Below are positions 35,130 through 44,901 of a DNA stretch of 64,000 nucleotides, piece after piece. Source of the stretch: an uncultured Gammaproteobacteria bacterium (GTDB taxonomy: Bacteria; Pseudomonadota; Gammaproteobacteria; Pseudomonadales; Pseudohongiellaceae); NCBI GenBank assembly GCA_913060695.1, contig CAJXUA010000013.1, positions 33,640-97,639 of the forward strand, in the 5' to 3' direction. Position 1 is the stretch's first letter; each line of letters begins with the position of its first letter. Under the pieces are notes generated by a model that saw only the letters and a list, made by a program, of their open reading frames with translations, searched no databases and had not been told where the DNA came from. A program made the translations under genes and the position numbers.

Positions 35130-36263
35130 TTAAGACTTGCGTAGCAAGCGTGTCAAAATATCTTCGTAGATACGCGTGAGCTCATCCAATTCGCTAATTT
35201 TGACGTTCTCGTTCACTTTGTGAATGGTGGCGTTGCACGGTCCCAACTCCAAAAGCTGTGCCCCAGTTGGGGCAATGAAGCGTCCATCGGATGTCCCGCC
35301 CGTAGTCGAGCACTGTGTCTCGACGCCATTGATGTGCTTAATGCTTTGTGACACGACATCGATCAGGGTGCCACGGGAGGTCAAGAATGGATTGCCGGAG
35401 AGCTGCCAGTCGAGGGTGTATTCCAATTCGTGCGCGTCGAGTATCGCCTCTGTGCGTGATCGAATCTCTGCCTCGGTAAGCTGCGTTGAGAAACGGAAAT
35501 TAAACTGCGCATCCAAAGCGCCGGGGATTACATTGTCGGTGCCCGTGCCTGAGTGAATGTTCGAGACTTGAAGAGTGGTGGGCGGAAAGTCTTCGTTGCC
35601 CTCGTCCCAGGTCTCTCTAATCAGTTCGTGTAGTGGAAGCATCGCCTTGTGAATCGGGTTGCTGGCCAGGTGTGGATAGGCCACATGCCCTTGGACGCCG
35701 TGTACCTTCAGTTTCCCGTGCAGCGAGCCGCGACGGCCAATCTTAATAACGTCGCCCAGCTCCTTGCTGCTCGAGGGCTCGCCCACGATGCAGTAATCGA
35801 TCTTCTCGTCCCTAGCCTCTAGCACTTCGATGACCTTGCGCGTGCCGTTGATCGCACTGCCTTCCTCGTCGCTGGTGATCAGGAAGGCTATAGATCCGTC
35901 GAATGCTTGGTCTTCGGCAAGGAAACGTTCGCACGCGGTGACCATGGCGGCGATGCTGCCCTTCATATCTGCTGTCCCACGGCCGTATAAGACGCCGTCA
36001 CGCACCGTAGGGGTGAAGGGGTCAAATAGCCAATCCTCTACGGGTCCGGTCGGTACGACGTCTGTATGGCCCGCGAACGCGAATACTGGCCCCTTATCGC
36101 CTAAGCGGGCCCAGAAATTATTGACCTCACCAAAGGGCAGGGTCTCTATCTTGAAGCCTAAACCCTGTAGGCGGTCCATAAGCAGCTGATTGCAGCCAGC
36201 ATCGTCGGGCGTGACAGAGGCTTTCTCGATCAATGCCATACACAGCGAAAGGGTTGAGGTCAT
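35130..36263 (-). CDS. dapE: succinyl-diaminopimelate desuccinylase
   Basis: DapE, a dinuclear zinc hydrolase, removes succinate from N-succinyl-LL-diaminopimelate in lysine and peptidoglycan precursor synthesis. The 377-residue protein shows the M20 motifs: metal histidine in FAGHTDVVPTG, bridging aspartate in RGTADMKGS and the catalytic glutamates in TSDEEGSAING. It follows dapD on the minus strand by 27 bases, so the two pathway genes are likely co-transcribed. Confidence 0.95.
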   Translation of the reverse strand: MTSTLSLCMALIEKASVTPDDAGCNQLLMDRLQGLGFKIETLPFGEVNNFWARLGDKGPVFAFAGHTDVVPTGPVEDWLFDPFTPTVRDGVLYGRGTADMKGSIAAMVTACERFLAEDQAFDGSIAFLITSDEEGSAINGTRKVIEVLEARDEKIDYCIVGEPSSSKELGDVIKIGRRGSLHGKLKVHGVQGHVAYPHLASNPIHKAMLPLHELIRETWDEGNEDFPPTTLQVSNIHSGTGTDNVIPGALDAQFNFRFSTQLTEAEIRSRTEAILDAHELEYTLDWQLSGNPFLTSRGTLIDVVSQSIKHINGVETQCSTTGGTSDGRFIAPTGAQLLELGPCNATIHKVNENVKISELDELTRIYEDILTRLLRKS

Positions 36264-36290
36264 AAAGGTAGTCTCTAGCGCTAGGCTATA

Positions 36291-37334
36291 TTAATTGTGA
36301 GTGTGAAGTTCTTCATTAAGGGCGATAGCGGTTTTATTGGCTTTGCATTCAACGGCACCGGTGACGGAGTTGCGACGGAACAACAAGTCGGACTTGTTCG
36401 ATAGCTCCCGCGCCTTCATGGTGCCGACTACTTGGTTGGCATTATCCAATACTAAGACCTTCGTGCCGGCGGTTACATACAGTCCCGCCTCTACGATACA
36501 GCGATCTCCCAATGGGAAGCCGATTCCGGAATTAGCGCCAATGAGGCAGTCCTTGCCGACAGAGATAATTTCAGTACCGCCACCGGAGAGAGTTCCCATA
36601 GTGCTGCAGCCGCCGCCTAAGTCGCTGCCAGAGCCGATCATGACCCCTGCGGAGATGCGGCCCTCGATCATCGCTGGACCTTCGGTACCCGCGTTAAAAT
36701 TCACGAATCCTTCGTGCATGATCGTCGTGCCTTCACCGAGATATGCTCCGAGTCGCACTCTTGCCGTGTGGGCAATACGCACGCCCTTGGGGACTACGTA
36801 GTTGCTCATCTTCGGGAACTTGTCCACGGACATGACCTCGAGCAACTCTCCTTTCAAACGCGCCTGTAATTGGCGAGCAGGAAGATCCGCGAGATCGATT
36901 GCGCCTTGGTTTGTCCACGCCACATTCTGTAGTACGCCAAAGGCTCCCGTTAGGTTAAGAGAGTGGGGCTTACACAGGCGATGTGAGAGTAAATGCAGTT
37001 TTAGATACACCTCGGGTACAGAGCTAGGGGCGCTGTCCTCACTAATGAACATTGCGCAGACGTCCTGCGTGCTCTCGTTCAATTGCCTGAGCAGTGCGCT
37101 AAGCGCTTTGTCCGCGGCCACGAATGGCGAGCCCAAAAGTTCAGTTAGCTGTGCTTCACTTATCACACTGTGCACATTGCCACCTGCGTATGCGCAACAG
37201 GAGCGCAGCGCCTCGACTAACTCCGAGTGTGGGTCGCGCAACACTAGTGGGTAATAGACCTCGATAATTTCGTCGCGACTATTGCGGGTGGCGATACCTA
37301 TTCCTAGACTATGGAGTGAGCTGCTTTGATTCAT
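36291..37334 (-). CDS. dapD: 2,3,4,5-tetrahydropyridine-2,6-dicarboxylate N-succinyltransferase
   Basis: DapD transfers succinate from succinyl-CoA to tetrahydrodipicolinate. The 347-residue protein is the long form found in Pseudomonas, with an N-terminal domain and a left-handed beta helix visible in hexapeptides such as VRLGAYLGEGTTIMHEG and IGANSGIGFPLGDRC. AAGGAAG precedes the ATG. It lies between yffB and dapE. Confidence 0.94.
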   Translation of the reverse strand: MNQSSSLHSLGIGIATRNSRDEIIEVYYPLVLRDPHSELVEALRSCCAYAGGNVHSVISEAQLTELLGSPFVAADKALSALLRQLNESTQDVCAMFISEDSAPSSVPEVYLKLHLLSHRLCKPHSLNLTGAFGVLQNVAWTNQGAIDLADLPARQLQARLKGELLEVMSVDKFPKMSNYVVPKGVRIAHTARVRLGAYLGEGTTIMHEGFVNFNAGTEGPAMIEGRISAGVMIGSGSDLGGGCSTMGTLSGGGTEIISVGKDCLIGANSGIGFPLGDRCIVEAGLYVTAGTKVLVLDNANQVVGTMKARELSNKSDLLFRRNSVTGAVECKANKTAIALNEELHTHN

Positions 37335-37373
37335 ATTGTCTTCCTTAAAACTAAAATAATGGGTGCTTTGAAT

Positions 37374-37730
37374 TTAGGGGGCTAGTGCTTGAAGTTGCGC
37401 TTCATCGTAGCCAACTATCCAGCCTTTGGAATGGCGAATTATGGGGCGGCGAACGACGGATGGGTTCGCCATAATCAGCTCCGCAGCGCTGTCTAGCGAA
37501 AGATTATTCTGCTGTTCTGGGGTGAGTTTGCGCCACGTGGTTCCGCGTTTATTGATTAGGGATTCTAAAGGAACCGCCGCAATCAGTGTCGCGGCAATAT
37601 CGCTCTCTAGGCCGGCTTTCTTATAGTCGTGGAAGAAATATTCCACGCCTAAAGCGTCTAAAAATTTACGCGTTTTCTTCACTGTATCGCAGTTAGCGAT
37701 GCCGTAGAGGGTTGTTGCCTTATCTGTCAC
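37374..37730 (-). CDS. yffB: ArsC/Spx-family thioredoxin-fold protein YffB
   Basis: This 118-residue protein has the family start TLYGIANCDTVKKTRKFL, with C14 in the position of the ArsC catalytic cysteine, and the later motif FHDYKKAGL and KRGTTWRKL. No arsenate activity has been established for YffB proteins. I placed the start at the GTG at 37730, with GGAGAG seven bases upstream and only 16 bases after the glnD stop; the longer reading frame from 37823 would overlap glnD and adds residues unlike the family. Confidence 0.86.
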   Translation of the reverse strand: MTDKATTLYGIANCDTVKKTRKFLDALGVEYFFHDYKKAGLESDIAATLIAAVPLESLINKRGTTWRKLTPEQQNNLSLDSAAELIMANPSVVRRPIIRHSKGWIVGYDEAQLQALAP

Positions 37731-37746
37731 TTTGCTGCTCTCCGCG

Positions 37747-40431
37747 CTAGCTACCGAGTTCTTGCTTGATATCGTTCTGCAGGCGATCGATCTCTTCCGG
37801 AGCGGTAATTTTCTTAAAGTCACTATCCAGCACGAAGAACAAATCTTCTACTCGCTCGCCCAGTGTGGCGATGCGAGCATTCTGAAGTTGGATATTGTGT
37901 TGCGCGAACACTTTTCCGATCGAGGCTAAAACGCCAGGTTTATCTGGGCAATTGATCTCGATAGTGGTGTAAGGCTTGTCGTCCGAATTAATGAGTTCGG
38001 TTTCCACGTGTTGACTGAAATGCTTTAGTTTACGTGCAATTCGCGTTTCTGTGCCGCGTAGATAACGCGTCGGCTCGGAGAGATACTCGCGCAGCAGCGT
38101 TACAATTTGATTGCGCCTCGCCGCGCTAGCTTGCACAGGATTGCCATCGTTCTCGAGTACGGTATAGGTGTTCATACAGTAATTTTTACTCGAGGTAAAA
38201 ATGCGAGCGTCTTGAATATTGAGCCCGAGTTTGCCGATCGCGGCTGCGCTGCTGGCAAATAGGTGGCTGCGGTTCAGTGTGTAGATGAAAATCTGCGTGG
38301 CGCCTGCCGTGAAATTATCCGTCGGGTCTTCCACCAGTATGAGTGTATCGATGCCATTGCTCTTGGCGATCGCCTCGGTATGCCAGGCGATGTTCGCTGT
38401 GGACTCGCGCACGAAATATTCGTCGTCGATGTTGTCCCAAATCGTTTCGATCTGCTCTTCACTTATGCCGCGCTCAATGAGTTTGATGTGAGCACTCTCT
38501 TGCTTGTCCTTGATTCGATCCGCTCGGTCGATGGGGTTTTCAAGCCCGCGGCGCAGGGCGCGTTTAGTGCTTAAATAGAGTTGACGCAATAGCGCGGCAC
38601 GCCATGTGTTCCACAGTGTTGGATTGGTCGCGTTGATGTCCGCCACGGTCAGCGCGTAGAGGTAATCCAAGTGCAACTTGTCGCCCACTTCCAGCGCAAA
38701 TTGTTGGATTACTTCTGGGTCGGCTATGTCCATGCGCTGCGCCGTCATCGACATAAGCAGGTGTTTGCCGATCAACCAGGACACGAGTTTCGTATCCCAT
38801 GCGCTTAGGTGATGCAGGCGACAGAACTCAGCACCGTCGACCATGCCGAGGGTGGAGTGATCGCCGCCGCGGCCCTTGGCGATATCGTGATAGAGGCCGG
38901 CTATATAGAGCAATTCGAGTTTAGGAAGGCGACGCACGATGTGGAAAGCGATTGGGAACTTCTCCTCGGCTTCGGGCAGCAAAAAGCGACGCGTGTTCTC
39001 TATCACTTGCAGGGTGTGGGCATCGACCGTGTATATGTGGAATAGGTCGTGTTGCATTTTGCCAGAGATGGCGCCGAACTCTGGGAGGTACAGACCGAGC
39101 ACCCCATAACGGGCCATGCGGCGCAGTTGTGATGTCAACTCGTGGGGCGAGCGCAGCAATTCCATAAAAAGAGTGACGTTGCGCAGATCTTTGCGAAAAG
39201 TTTCGTTAATAAGGTAGCGATGGTCGCGTATGGAGCGAATGGTAATCGCGCGCACGCCCTTAATTCTAGGATTCTGTGCCATAAGCACGAAAATTTCGAG
39301 AAGTGCGAAGGGGAAGCGCTTGAAGACATCGCCATAGCGGATCTCGATGTAGTCGTTGCGCAGCTGGAAGCGATTGTTGACTACCTCGATTACCTCTTGC
39401 TCGTTGGCGCGCAGGATCGCCTCGTCGAAATGCTGAAGTAGTGCATCGTTGAGTGCGCGCAAGGTGGCTACGGCGCGGTAATACTCTTGCATCAACTTCT
39501 CAACAGCTAAGCTCTTCTCGTCGTCGACATAGCCAAACATCTGCGCAAGGTCGCGTTGTTTGTCGAATAGCAGCCGATCCTCTCTGCGCCCAGCGAGGAG
39601 GTGAAGGCCGTAGCGTAGCTTCCATAATAGTCGCTCGCCCTCGGCGAGTTGTTCGTATTCGTTGCTGTTGAGGAAACCTAGATTTACAAGGTCAGCCAGT
39701 TGATTGACCATGTAGTAGCGTTTCGCAATCCACGCGATAGTCTGTATGTCGCGTAGCCCCCCAGGGGAGGTCTTGACGTTCGGCTCAAGGGCGTAGTCGA
39801 TGTCATAATATTTGTCGTGACGCGCCTGTTGCTCGTCGCGCTTGGCATCGAAGAAGGACTTGGCCGGCCAGACGTCGCTGTTCTGGGTCTGCAGGATCAT
39901 CTCGTCGCGCAAATCTTCGGGGCCGATGATGGTACGTGACTCCATGAGGCTCGTGGTTACGGTGATGTCTTTGAGGGCTTCTTGGCGGCATTGTGCTATC
40001 GAGCGCACCGACTGGCCAATCTCGAGATTGATATCCCAAAGGAAGGTGAAGAAGGCACTTAAGTTCTGCTTGAACTCGGCATGATCGTCATCGCGCGTAA
40101 GAATAAGTAAGTCGATATCCGAATGTGGGTGTAACTCGCCACGTCCATATCCGCCGACTGCTAGCAAGCTGATCTTGTTGGGCCTGCTCCATTCGTAGCG
40201 CTCCCAGGCGCAGAGAAGCAGTTGGTCCATGAGCCAAGCACGGCCCCACACTAAATTAACGATGTCATCGTTCGCTCGATAGTGCTCGTCTAGTAATTGT
40301 CGTGATTTTGACAGTGCTTCGCGAAACACCGCGACGGCATCTTGGGAGTTGGCCAATTTGCTACGAAATTGCTCAATATCGAACAGTTCATCTTTAAAAT
40401 GAGCGCTCAATCCGTTGTGTATGTCTTTCAT
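37747..40431 (-). CDS. glnD: bifunctional PII uridylyltransferase/uridylyl-removing enzyme
   Basis: GlnD senses glutamine and modifies PII proteins, which control nitrogen assimilation. The 894-residue protein has the nucleotidyltransferase motif VGGYGRGELHPHSDIDLL near residues 91-108, an HD domain with GLYHDIAKGRGGDHS, and two C-terminal ACT domains (around RSHLFASSAAAIGKLGL and CPDKPGVLASIGKVF). It lies between map and yffB, all on the minus strand. Confidence 0.96.
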   Translation of the reverse strand: MKDIHNGLSAHFKDELFDIEQFRSKLANSQDAVAVFREALSKSRQLLDEHYRANDDIVNLVWGRAWLMDQLLLCAWERYEWSRPNKISLLAVGGYGRGELHPHSDIDLLILTRDDDHAEFKQNLSAFFTFLWDINLEIGQSVRSIAQCRQEALKDITVTTSLMESRTIIGPEDLRDEMILQTQNSDVWPAKSFFDAKRDEQQARHDKYYDIDYALEPNVKTSPGGLRDIQTIAWIAKRYYMVNQLADLVNLGFLNSNEYEQLAEGERLLWKLRYGLHLLAGRREDRLLFDKQRDLAQMFGYVDDEKSLAVEKLMQEYYRAVATLRALNDALLQHFDEAILRANEQEVIEVVNNRFQLRNDYIEIRYGDVFKRFPFALLEIFVLMAQNPRIKGVRAITIRSIRDHRYLINETFRKDLRNVTLFMELLRSPHELTSQLRRMARYGVLGLYLPEFGAISGKMQHDLFHIYTVDAHTLQVIENTRRFLLPEAEEKFPIAFHIVRRLPKLELLYIAGLYHDIAKGRGGDHSTLGMVDGAEFCRLHHLSAWDTKLVSWLIGKHLLMSMTAQRMDIADPEVIQQFALEVGDKLHLDYLYALTVADINATNPTLWNTWRAALLRQLYLSTKRALRRGLENPIDRADRIKDKQESAHIKLIERGISEEQIETIWDNIDDEYFVRESTANIAWHTEAIAKSNGIDTLILVEDPTDNFTAGATQIFIYTLNRSHLFASSAAAIGKLGLNIQDARIFTSSKNYCMNTYTVLENDGNPVQASAARRNQIVTLLREYLSEPTRYLRGTETRIARKLKHFSQHVETELINSDDKPYTTIEINCPDKPGVLASIGKVFAQHNIQLQNARIATLGERVEDLFFVLDSDFKKITAPEEIDRLQNDIKQELGS

Positions 40432-40473
40432 AAATAGAAGCCAGTAGGTCAGCTGAGAGATGCTGCGACAGGT

Positions 40474-41247
40474 TTAGAAGGATTCTTCAATGCGTTTAGT
40501 CAGTACCTCACAACCGTCGGCAGTCACCGCGAGGGTGTGTTCCCACTGAGCGGAAAGCCGTCTGTCGCGTGTGGTAACTGTCCAGCCATCTGACTTATTA
40601 AGCTTGGTGTGATGGGTGCCGGCGTTGAGCATGGGCTCGATGGTGAAGGTCATGCCTTCGGTTAAAACGAGTCCGGTGCCAGGCTTACCGTAGTGCAATA
40701 CTTGGGGGTCTTCGTGGAACACTCTGCCAATGCCGTGACCGCAGTACTCCCGCACCACTGAGTAGTGGTTGGATTCCGCATGCACTTGGATGATGTGGCC
40801 GATGTCGCCAAGCTGTGTGCCGGGTTTCACTATCTCAATTGCCTTGTACAGGCTCTGCTGGGTGACTTCTATAAGGCGCGTCACGTGAGCGGGCGCCTCG
40901 TCTATTACGAACATCTTGCTGGTGTCCCCGTGGAAGCCGTCTTTAATGACGGTGACATCGATATTGATGATGTCGCCTTTTTTGAGGATCTTGGTGTCGC
41001 TAGGAATGCCGTGGCAGATGACATGATTGATAGAGGTGCAGATCGACTTCGGAAAACCGTTATAATTTAAGGGGGCAGGGATGGCTTGCTGCACATTGAC
41101 GATATGGTCGTGGCAGATTCTGTCCAGCTCGCCTGTGCTGACGCCGGCTTTAACAAACGGACCGATCATCTCTAGGACTTCGGCGGCGAGGCGTCCGGCA
41201 ACGCGCATTTTGGCGATGTCTTCAGGCGTTTTGATACTGATGGCCAT
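40474..41247 (-). CDS. map: methionine aminopeptidase, type I
   Basis: MetAP removes the N-terminal methionine from new proteins. The 257-residue protein has the five metal ligands: D in INIDVTVI, D in FHGDTSKMF, H in YCGHGIGRVFHE, E in FTIEPML and E in QWEHTLAV. It is divergent from rpsB, the usual arrangement, and heads the minus-strand map-glnD group. Confidence 0.96.
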   Translation of the reverse strand: MAISIKTPEDIAKMRVAGRLAAEVLEMIGPFVKAGVSTGELDRICHDHIVNVQQAIPAPLNYNGFPKSICTSINHVICHGIPSDTKILKKGDIINIDVTVIKDGFHGDTSKMFVIDEAPAHVTRLIEVTQQSLYKAIEIVKPGTQLGDIGHIIQVHAESNHYSVVREYCGHGIGRVFHEDPQVLHYGKPGTGLVLTEGMTFTIEPMLNAGTHHTKLNKSDGWTVTTRDRRLSAQWEHTLAVTADGCEVLTKRIEESF

Positions 41248-41398
41248 AGTGTGGAAAGTCTTCTCTTGGCTGTTTTGGGTGGCATTTTTCTCGAATGCCT
41301 ATTGTAATCCAGCGGGGCAGGGATTGACAGGTGCCTCCGGCCCTGTGCTGCGGACCGGCTTTAGAGAGTTTCCCTATGCCTATCTAGCACGCTAAAGC

Positions 41399-41427
41399 TT
41401 TAAGTCCACACCGCTTTGTGGTATAAA
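41399..41427 (+). promoter_or_regulatory. candidate rpsB promoter with GC-rich discriminator
   Basis: TTTAAG at 41399-41404, a 17-base spacer, then TATAAA at 41422-41427, followed by GCTGCGCGC. A GC-rich stretch just after the -10 box is characteristic of ribosomal promoters repressed by ppGpp/DksA. The start would be near 41434. A second -10-like TATAGT lies at 41462-41467. Confidence 0.55.
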
Positions 41428-41433
41428 GCTGCG

Positions 41434-41590
41434 CGCTTCGTGGGTCACAGCCCATGGTCGCTATAGTAAATAAATGTAATTTAACGTCGCACATACACCG
41501 TCACATGTGTTTTGGGTGCCCGAAAGCCGCGAGGCTGAAGGGTTTAACCATGGGGTGTATGGAGGCCTAACCCGATAAAAAGGAAAAGTT
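41434..41590 (+). promoter_or_regulatory. structured rpsB mRNA leader (probable S2 autoregulatory site)
   Basis: The leader of about 157 bases contains a GNRA hairpin AGCC-GCGA-GGCT at 41525-41536, a long-range 7-bp pairing between ATACACC (41493-41499) and GGTGTAT (41554-41560), and GGGTT (41540-41544) opposite AACCC (41569-41573). In E. coli the conserved rpsB leader mediates feedback by protein S2; this leader probably does the same. Pairings are by eye and not all may coexist. The region between the map start and 41399 holds nothing else recognisable. Confidence 0.65.
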
Positions 41591-42376
41591 ATGACTACTG
41601 TTTCAATGAAAGAAATGCTCAAAGCGGGCGTCCACTTCGGTCACCAGTGCCGCTACTGGAACCCTAAGATGAACAAATTCATCTTCGGTGCTCGCAACAA
41701 GATTCACATCATCAACCTCGAACACACTGTTCCAGCGCTCAATGCAGCTCTCGAGCAAGTCCACAGCCTTGCTGCCAAGAAGAAGAAAGTACTCTTCGTC
41801 GGCACTAAGCGCGCTGCGGGCAAAATCATCAAAGAGCAGGCCGAACGCGCTGGCATGCCTTATGTTGATCACCGCTGGTTGGGCGGTATGCTGACTAACT
41901 ACAAGACTATTCGTGGTTCCATCAAGAAGCTTCGCGATCTTGAGGCGCAGGAAACTGACGGCACATTCGATCGTCTAACGAAGAAAGAAGCCCTTGTGCG
42001 TCGTCGTCAGAAAGAGAAGCTAGAGCGCAGCATCGGCGGAATCAAGGAAATGGGCGGATTGCCTGATGCCTTGTTCGTAATCGACGTCGATCACGAGCGC
42101 ATCTCTATCACCGAAGCTAACAATCTGAGCATCCCAGTAATTGGCATCGTCGACACCAACAGCAACCCTGATGGCATCGACTTCCCAATCCCTGGCAATG
42201 ACGACGCGATTCGCGCTATCGAGCTATACGCAACAGCAGTAGCTGATGCCTGTATCGCTGGTCGCGGTGATCTGAATGTAGTCGGCGGTGATAGCGAGTT
42301 CATCGAAGTAAACGAAGAAGCACCTAAAGCCGAAGTGACGGCAGTAGAGCCAGCTAGCGCACCTGCCGCTGAGTAA
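41591..42376 (+). CDS. rpsB: 30S ribosomal protein S2
   Basis: This 261-residue protein has the typical S2 start [24 protein letters not shown] and the segments [13 protein letters not shown] and [25 protein letters not shown] in pieces as expected. A short Glu/Ala-rich tail extends beyond the core. AAAGGAAAAG lies before the ATG. It heads the rpsB-tsf-pyrH-frr run. Confidence 0.97.
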   Translation: MTTVSMKEMLKAGVHFGHQCRYWNPKMNKFIFGARNKIHIINLEHTVPALNAALEQVHSLAAKKKKVLFVGTKRAAGKIIKEQAERAGMPYVDHRWLGGMLTNYKTIRGSIKKLRDLEAQETDGTFDRLTKKEALVRRRQKEKLERSIGGIKEMGGLPDALFVIDVDHERISITEANNLSIPVIGIVDTNSNPDGIDFPIPGNDDAIRAIELYATAVADACIAGRGDLNVVGGDSEFIEVNEEAPKAEVTAVEPASAPAAE

Positions 42377-42392
42377 GCTGCGCAAGCTCTGC

Positions 42393-42421
42393 AAGAGGCC
42401 CGGTATTATCCGCGGCCTCTT
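42393..42421 (+). terminator. hairpin 1 in the rpsB-tsf gap
   Basis: AAGAGGCC/GGCCTCTT is a perfect 8-bp stem with an extra CGG/CCG pairing inside, 16 bases after the rpsB stop. It is followed by TCGTTTTGG, a weak U tract. Likely a partial terminator or processing site. Confidence 0.65.
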
Positions 42422-42468
42422 CGTTTTGGAGAGCGCGTTGCAACGACTAATAATGGTCGAAACGCATG

Positions 42469-42497
42469 AAAAGAGAGGGGCTTAGCCCTTTTTTTTT
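42469..42497 (+). terminator. intrinsic terminator in the rpsB-tsf gap
   Basis: GGGC-TTA-GCCC extended by A/G opposite T pairs is followed by nine consecutive T bases (42489-42497). It lies 50 bases before tsf, so read-through or an extra promoter must supply tsf mRNA. An rpsB-tsf attenuator is known in E. coli. Confidence 0.75.
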
Positions 42498-42547
42498 AAG
42501 TCTGATTTAAATCACTGAATTTTTAAGATATCGATAGGGGCAAGAAA

Positions 42548-43423
42548 ATGGCGAATATTACAGCGGGAATGGTCAAGGAACTGCGTGAGCGCACTGGTCT
42601 AGGCATGATGGATTGCAAGAAAGCACTCGTAGAAGCCGATGGCGACATGGACAAGGCGATCGACGAGATGCGCAAAGCGAGTGGCATGAAAGCCGCTAAG
42701 AAAGCCGGCCGTATTGCGGCAGAGGGCGTTGTGCTAACGAAGATCTCCGAAGACGGCAATTACGGTGTGATTCTCGAAGTTAACAGCGAAACAGACTTCG
42801 TTGCCCGCGACGACAACTTCCTCAATTTTGCCAACTCGGTGCTTGAGCTGGCCTTCACAAGCCGTGAAACTGATGTTGCAAAGCTGATGTCTACAGGCTT
42901 GGAAGATGCGCGTGAGAAGCTGGTTCAGAAGATCGGCGAGAACATCAATGTTCGCCGTGTTGAAGTCATCGAATTCAAGAATGTGAACGACGGGATTGTA
43001 GACACCTACATCCACAGCAATAATCGTATCGCTGTGTTGGTCGCGATCACTGGCGGCGACGATACGCTCGCTAAAGATATCGCAATGCATGTTGCCGCAG
43101 TTAACCCGATCGTAGTGCGCGCAGAAGATGTGCCGCCAGAGTTGCTAGCCAAAGAGTCCGAGATTTACTCTGCACAGGCCCGTGAGAGCGGAAAGCCTGA
43201 AGAGATCATCGAGAAGATGATTCAAGGGCGTTTGCGCAAATACGTAGCGGAAGTTAGTCTACTTGACCAAGCATTCGTGAAAGACGGTGAAATCACTGTC
43301 GCCGCCTTGCTGAAGAAGGCCGGTGCGGATGTTGTTAGCTTCAAGCGTTACGAAGTTGGCGAAGGCATCGAGAAGGAAGAAGTTGATTTCGCTGCAGAAG
43401 TTGCCGCAGTATCAAAGGGTTAA
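42548..43423 (+). CDS. tsf: elongation factor Ts
   Basis: EF-Ts is the nucleotide exchange factor for EF-Tu. The 291-residue protein has the N-terminal UBA-like domain and signature [19 protein letters not shown], followed by the core motif [15 protein letters not shown] and IAMHVAA. AGGGGCAAGAAA precedes the ATG. Confidence 0.97.
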   Translation: MANITAGMVKELRERTGLGMMDCKKALVEADGDMDKAIDEMRKASGMKAAKKAGRIAAEGVVLTKISEDGNYGVILEVNSETDFVARDDNFLNFANSVLELAFTSRETDVAKLMSTGLEDAREKLVQKIGENINVRRVEVIEFKNVNDGIVDTYIHSNNRIAVLVAITGGDDTLAKDIAMHVAAVNPIVVRAEDVPPELLAKESEIYSAQARESGKPEEIIEKMIQGRLRKYVAEVSLLDQAFVKDGEITVAALLKKAGADVVSFKRYEVGEGIEKEEVDFAAEVAAVSKG

Positions 43424-43459
43424 GTTAGGGTCCGCACAACTCACCGAGGCGAAGTGCTC

Positions 43460-44191
43460 ATGGTTAAGCCAGATAAGAAATATAAACGCATTCTCCTAAA
43501 ACTCAGTGGCGAGGCCCTGATGGGGGACGCGGATTTTGGCATTGACCCTAAAGTGCTAGACCGCATGGCAGTCGAGGTCGGCCAATTGGTCGGCCTTGGC
43601 GTGCAGATCGGCATGGTTATAGGTGGTGGTAATCTGTTCCGTGGTGCGGCATTGAATGCTGCAGGTATGGAGCGGGTTACTGGCGACCATATGGGGATGT
43701 TGGCCACGGTCATGAATGCCCTAGCGATGCGCGATGCATTAGAGCGCGCCAGTATCGCGACACGTGTAATGTCTGCGATCCCCATGAGTGGGGTTGTGGA
43801 GCACTACGATCGACGTACCGCCATACGCCACTTGCGTGCAGGCGATGTGGTAATCTTCGCTGCCGGCACCGGCAACCCTTTCTTTACTACTGATTCGGCC
43901 GCCTGTCTGCGTGGCATAGAGATCGATGCTGAGTTGGTTCTCAAAGCAACCAAGGTGGATGGCGTCTATTCTGCCGATCCAAACCTAGTACCTGACGCTG
44001 TGAAATATGACCGCCTGACCTTCGACGAAGTGTTGGAGAAGAAACTTGGAGTCATGGATCTCACTGCGATCGCCTTGATTCGCGAACACGATATACCCGT
44101 GCGCGTTTTCAATATGAACAAGCCCGGCGCGTTGTTAAACAACGTCATGGGGTCTGCAGATGGCACGATCATCGAGAACCCTTCCGCATAA
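43460..44191 (+). CDS. pyrH: UMP kinase
   Basis: PyrH phosphorylates UMP to UDP and belongs to the amino-acid kinase fold. The 243-residue protein has [14 protein letters not shown], the GGGNLFRG phosphate loop, [10 protein letters not shown] and LMDLTA-type motif [16 protein letters not shown] lies ten bases before the ATG at 43460; a GTG at 43454 would be too close to that site. Confidence 0.95.
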   Translation: MVKPDKKYKRILLKLSGEALMGDADFGIDPKVLDRMAVEVGQLVGLGVQIGMVIGGGNLFRGAALNAAGMERVTGDHMGMLATVMNALAMRDALERASIATRVMSAIPMSGVVEHYDRRTAIRHLRAGDVVIFAAGTGNPFFTTDSAACLRGIEIDAELVLKATKVDGVYSADPNLVPDAVKYDRLTFDEVLEKKLGVMDLTAIALIREHDIPVRVFNMNKPGALLNNVMGSADGTIIENPSA

Positions 44192-44224
44192 AATTAAAAC
44201 CACCCGAGTCTATGGGGATAAAAG

Positions 44225-44782
44225 ATGATCGAAACCATAATTAAAGATGCCGAGCAACGCATGGAGAAGAGCTTGAGTTCTCTAGAACTCGCCTTCAACA
44301 AGATCCGCACCGGCCGCGCTCACCCAAGCATATTGGATACGGTCGTGGTGTCTTACTACGGCGCCGATACTCCGCTCAATCAATTAGCGAATATCACCGT
44401 CGAAGATGGCCGTTGCCTCGTAGTGGTACCTTGGGAGCGCGCCTTGATCGGCGAAGTTGAGAAGGGCATCATGAAATCCGACCTCGGCTTGAACCCTTCC
44501 AGTAATGGCGAATCAGTTCGCGTGCCGATGCCTGCACTTACCGAGGAAACTCGTAAAGAATATACCAAGCAGGCCAAGGCTGAGGCTGAGAACGCGCGCG
44601 TTGCTGTGCGCAATATCCGCCGCGATGCCAATGGCAGCGTGAAAGACCTGCTGAAGGACAAGGAGATCAGCGAGGACGATCAGCGTCGCGCTGAAGAGCG
44701 TATTCAGAAGATTACAGATAAATATATTGCCTCTGTAGACTCGCACTACGCCGCTAAAGAAACAGACCTATTGTCTATATAG
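44225..44782 (+). CDS. frr: ribosome recycling factor
   Basis: RRF splits post-termination ribosomes together with EF-G. The 185-residue protein has the usual length and the conserved segments FNKIRTGRAHPSILD, VVPWERALIGEVEKGI and NIRRDANGSVKDLLKDKEIS. It follows pyrH by 33 bases. Confidence 0.97.
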   Translation: MIETIIKDAEQRMEKSLSSLELAFNKIRTGRAHPSILDTVVVSYYGADTPLNQLANITVEDGRCLVVVPWERALIGEVEKGIMKSDLGLNPSSNGESVRVPMPALTEETRKEYTKQAKAEAENARVAVRNIRRDANGSVKDLLKDKEISEDDQRRAEERIQKITDKYIASVDSHYAAKETDLLSI

Positions 44783-44844
44783 TTTTCGTCTAGCGAATAT
44801 TGACTGGATGATAGTTGATAAGTCCGCTATAAGTGGACCTACTC

Positions 44845-44867
44845 GTGCCGTTTGTACGCAGCGGCAC
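44845..44867 (+). other. hairpin in the frr-uppS gap
   Basis: GTGCCG/CGGCAC forms a 6-bp stem with an 11-base loop, and flanking CTC/GAG can extend it. There is no U tract. It lies 34 bases before uppS and may be an mRNA processing or stability element. Confidence 0.4.
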
Positions 44868-44901
44868 GTGAGTTTCACTTAATAAGAGACATAGATGTCG
44901 G

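Noticed and set aside
37731..37823. N-terminal extension of yffB overlapping glnD
   Set aside because: A GTG with a good ribosome-binding site at 37730 gives the usual family length and N-terminus; the extension only copies the end of glnD in another frame.
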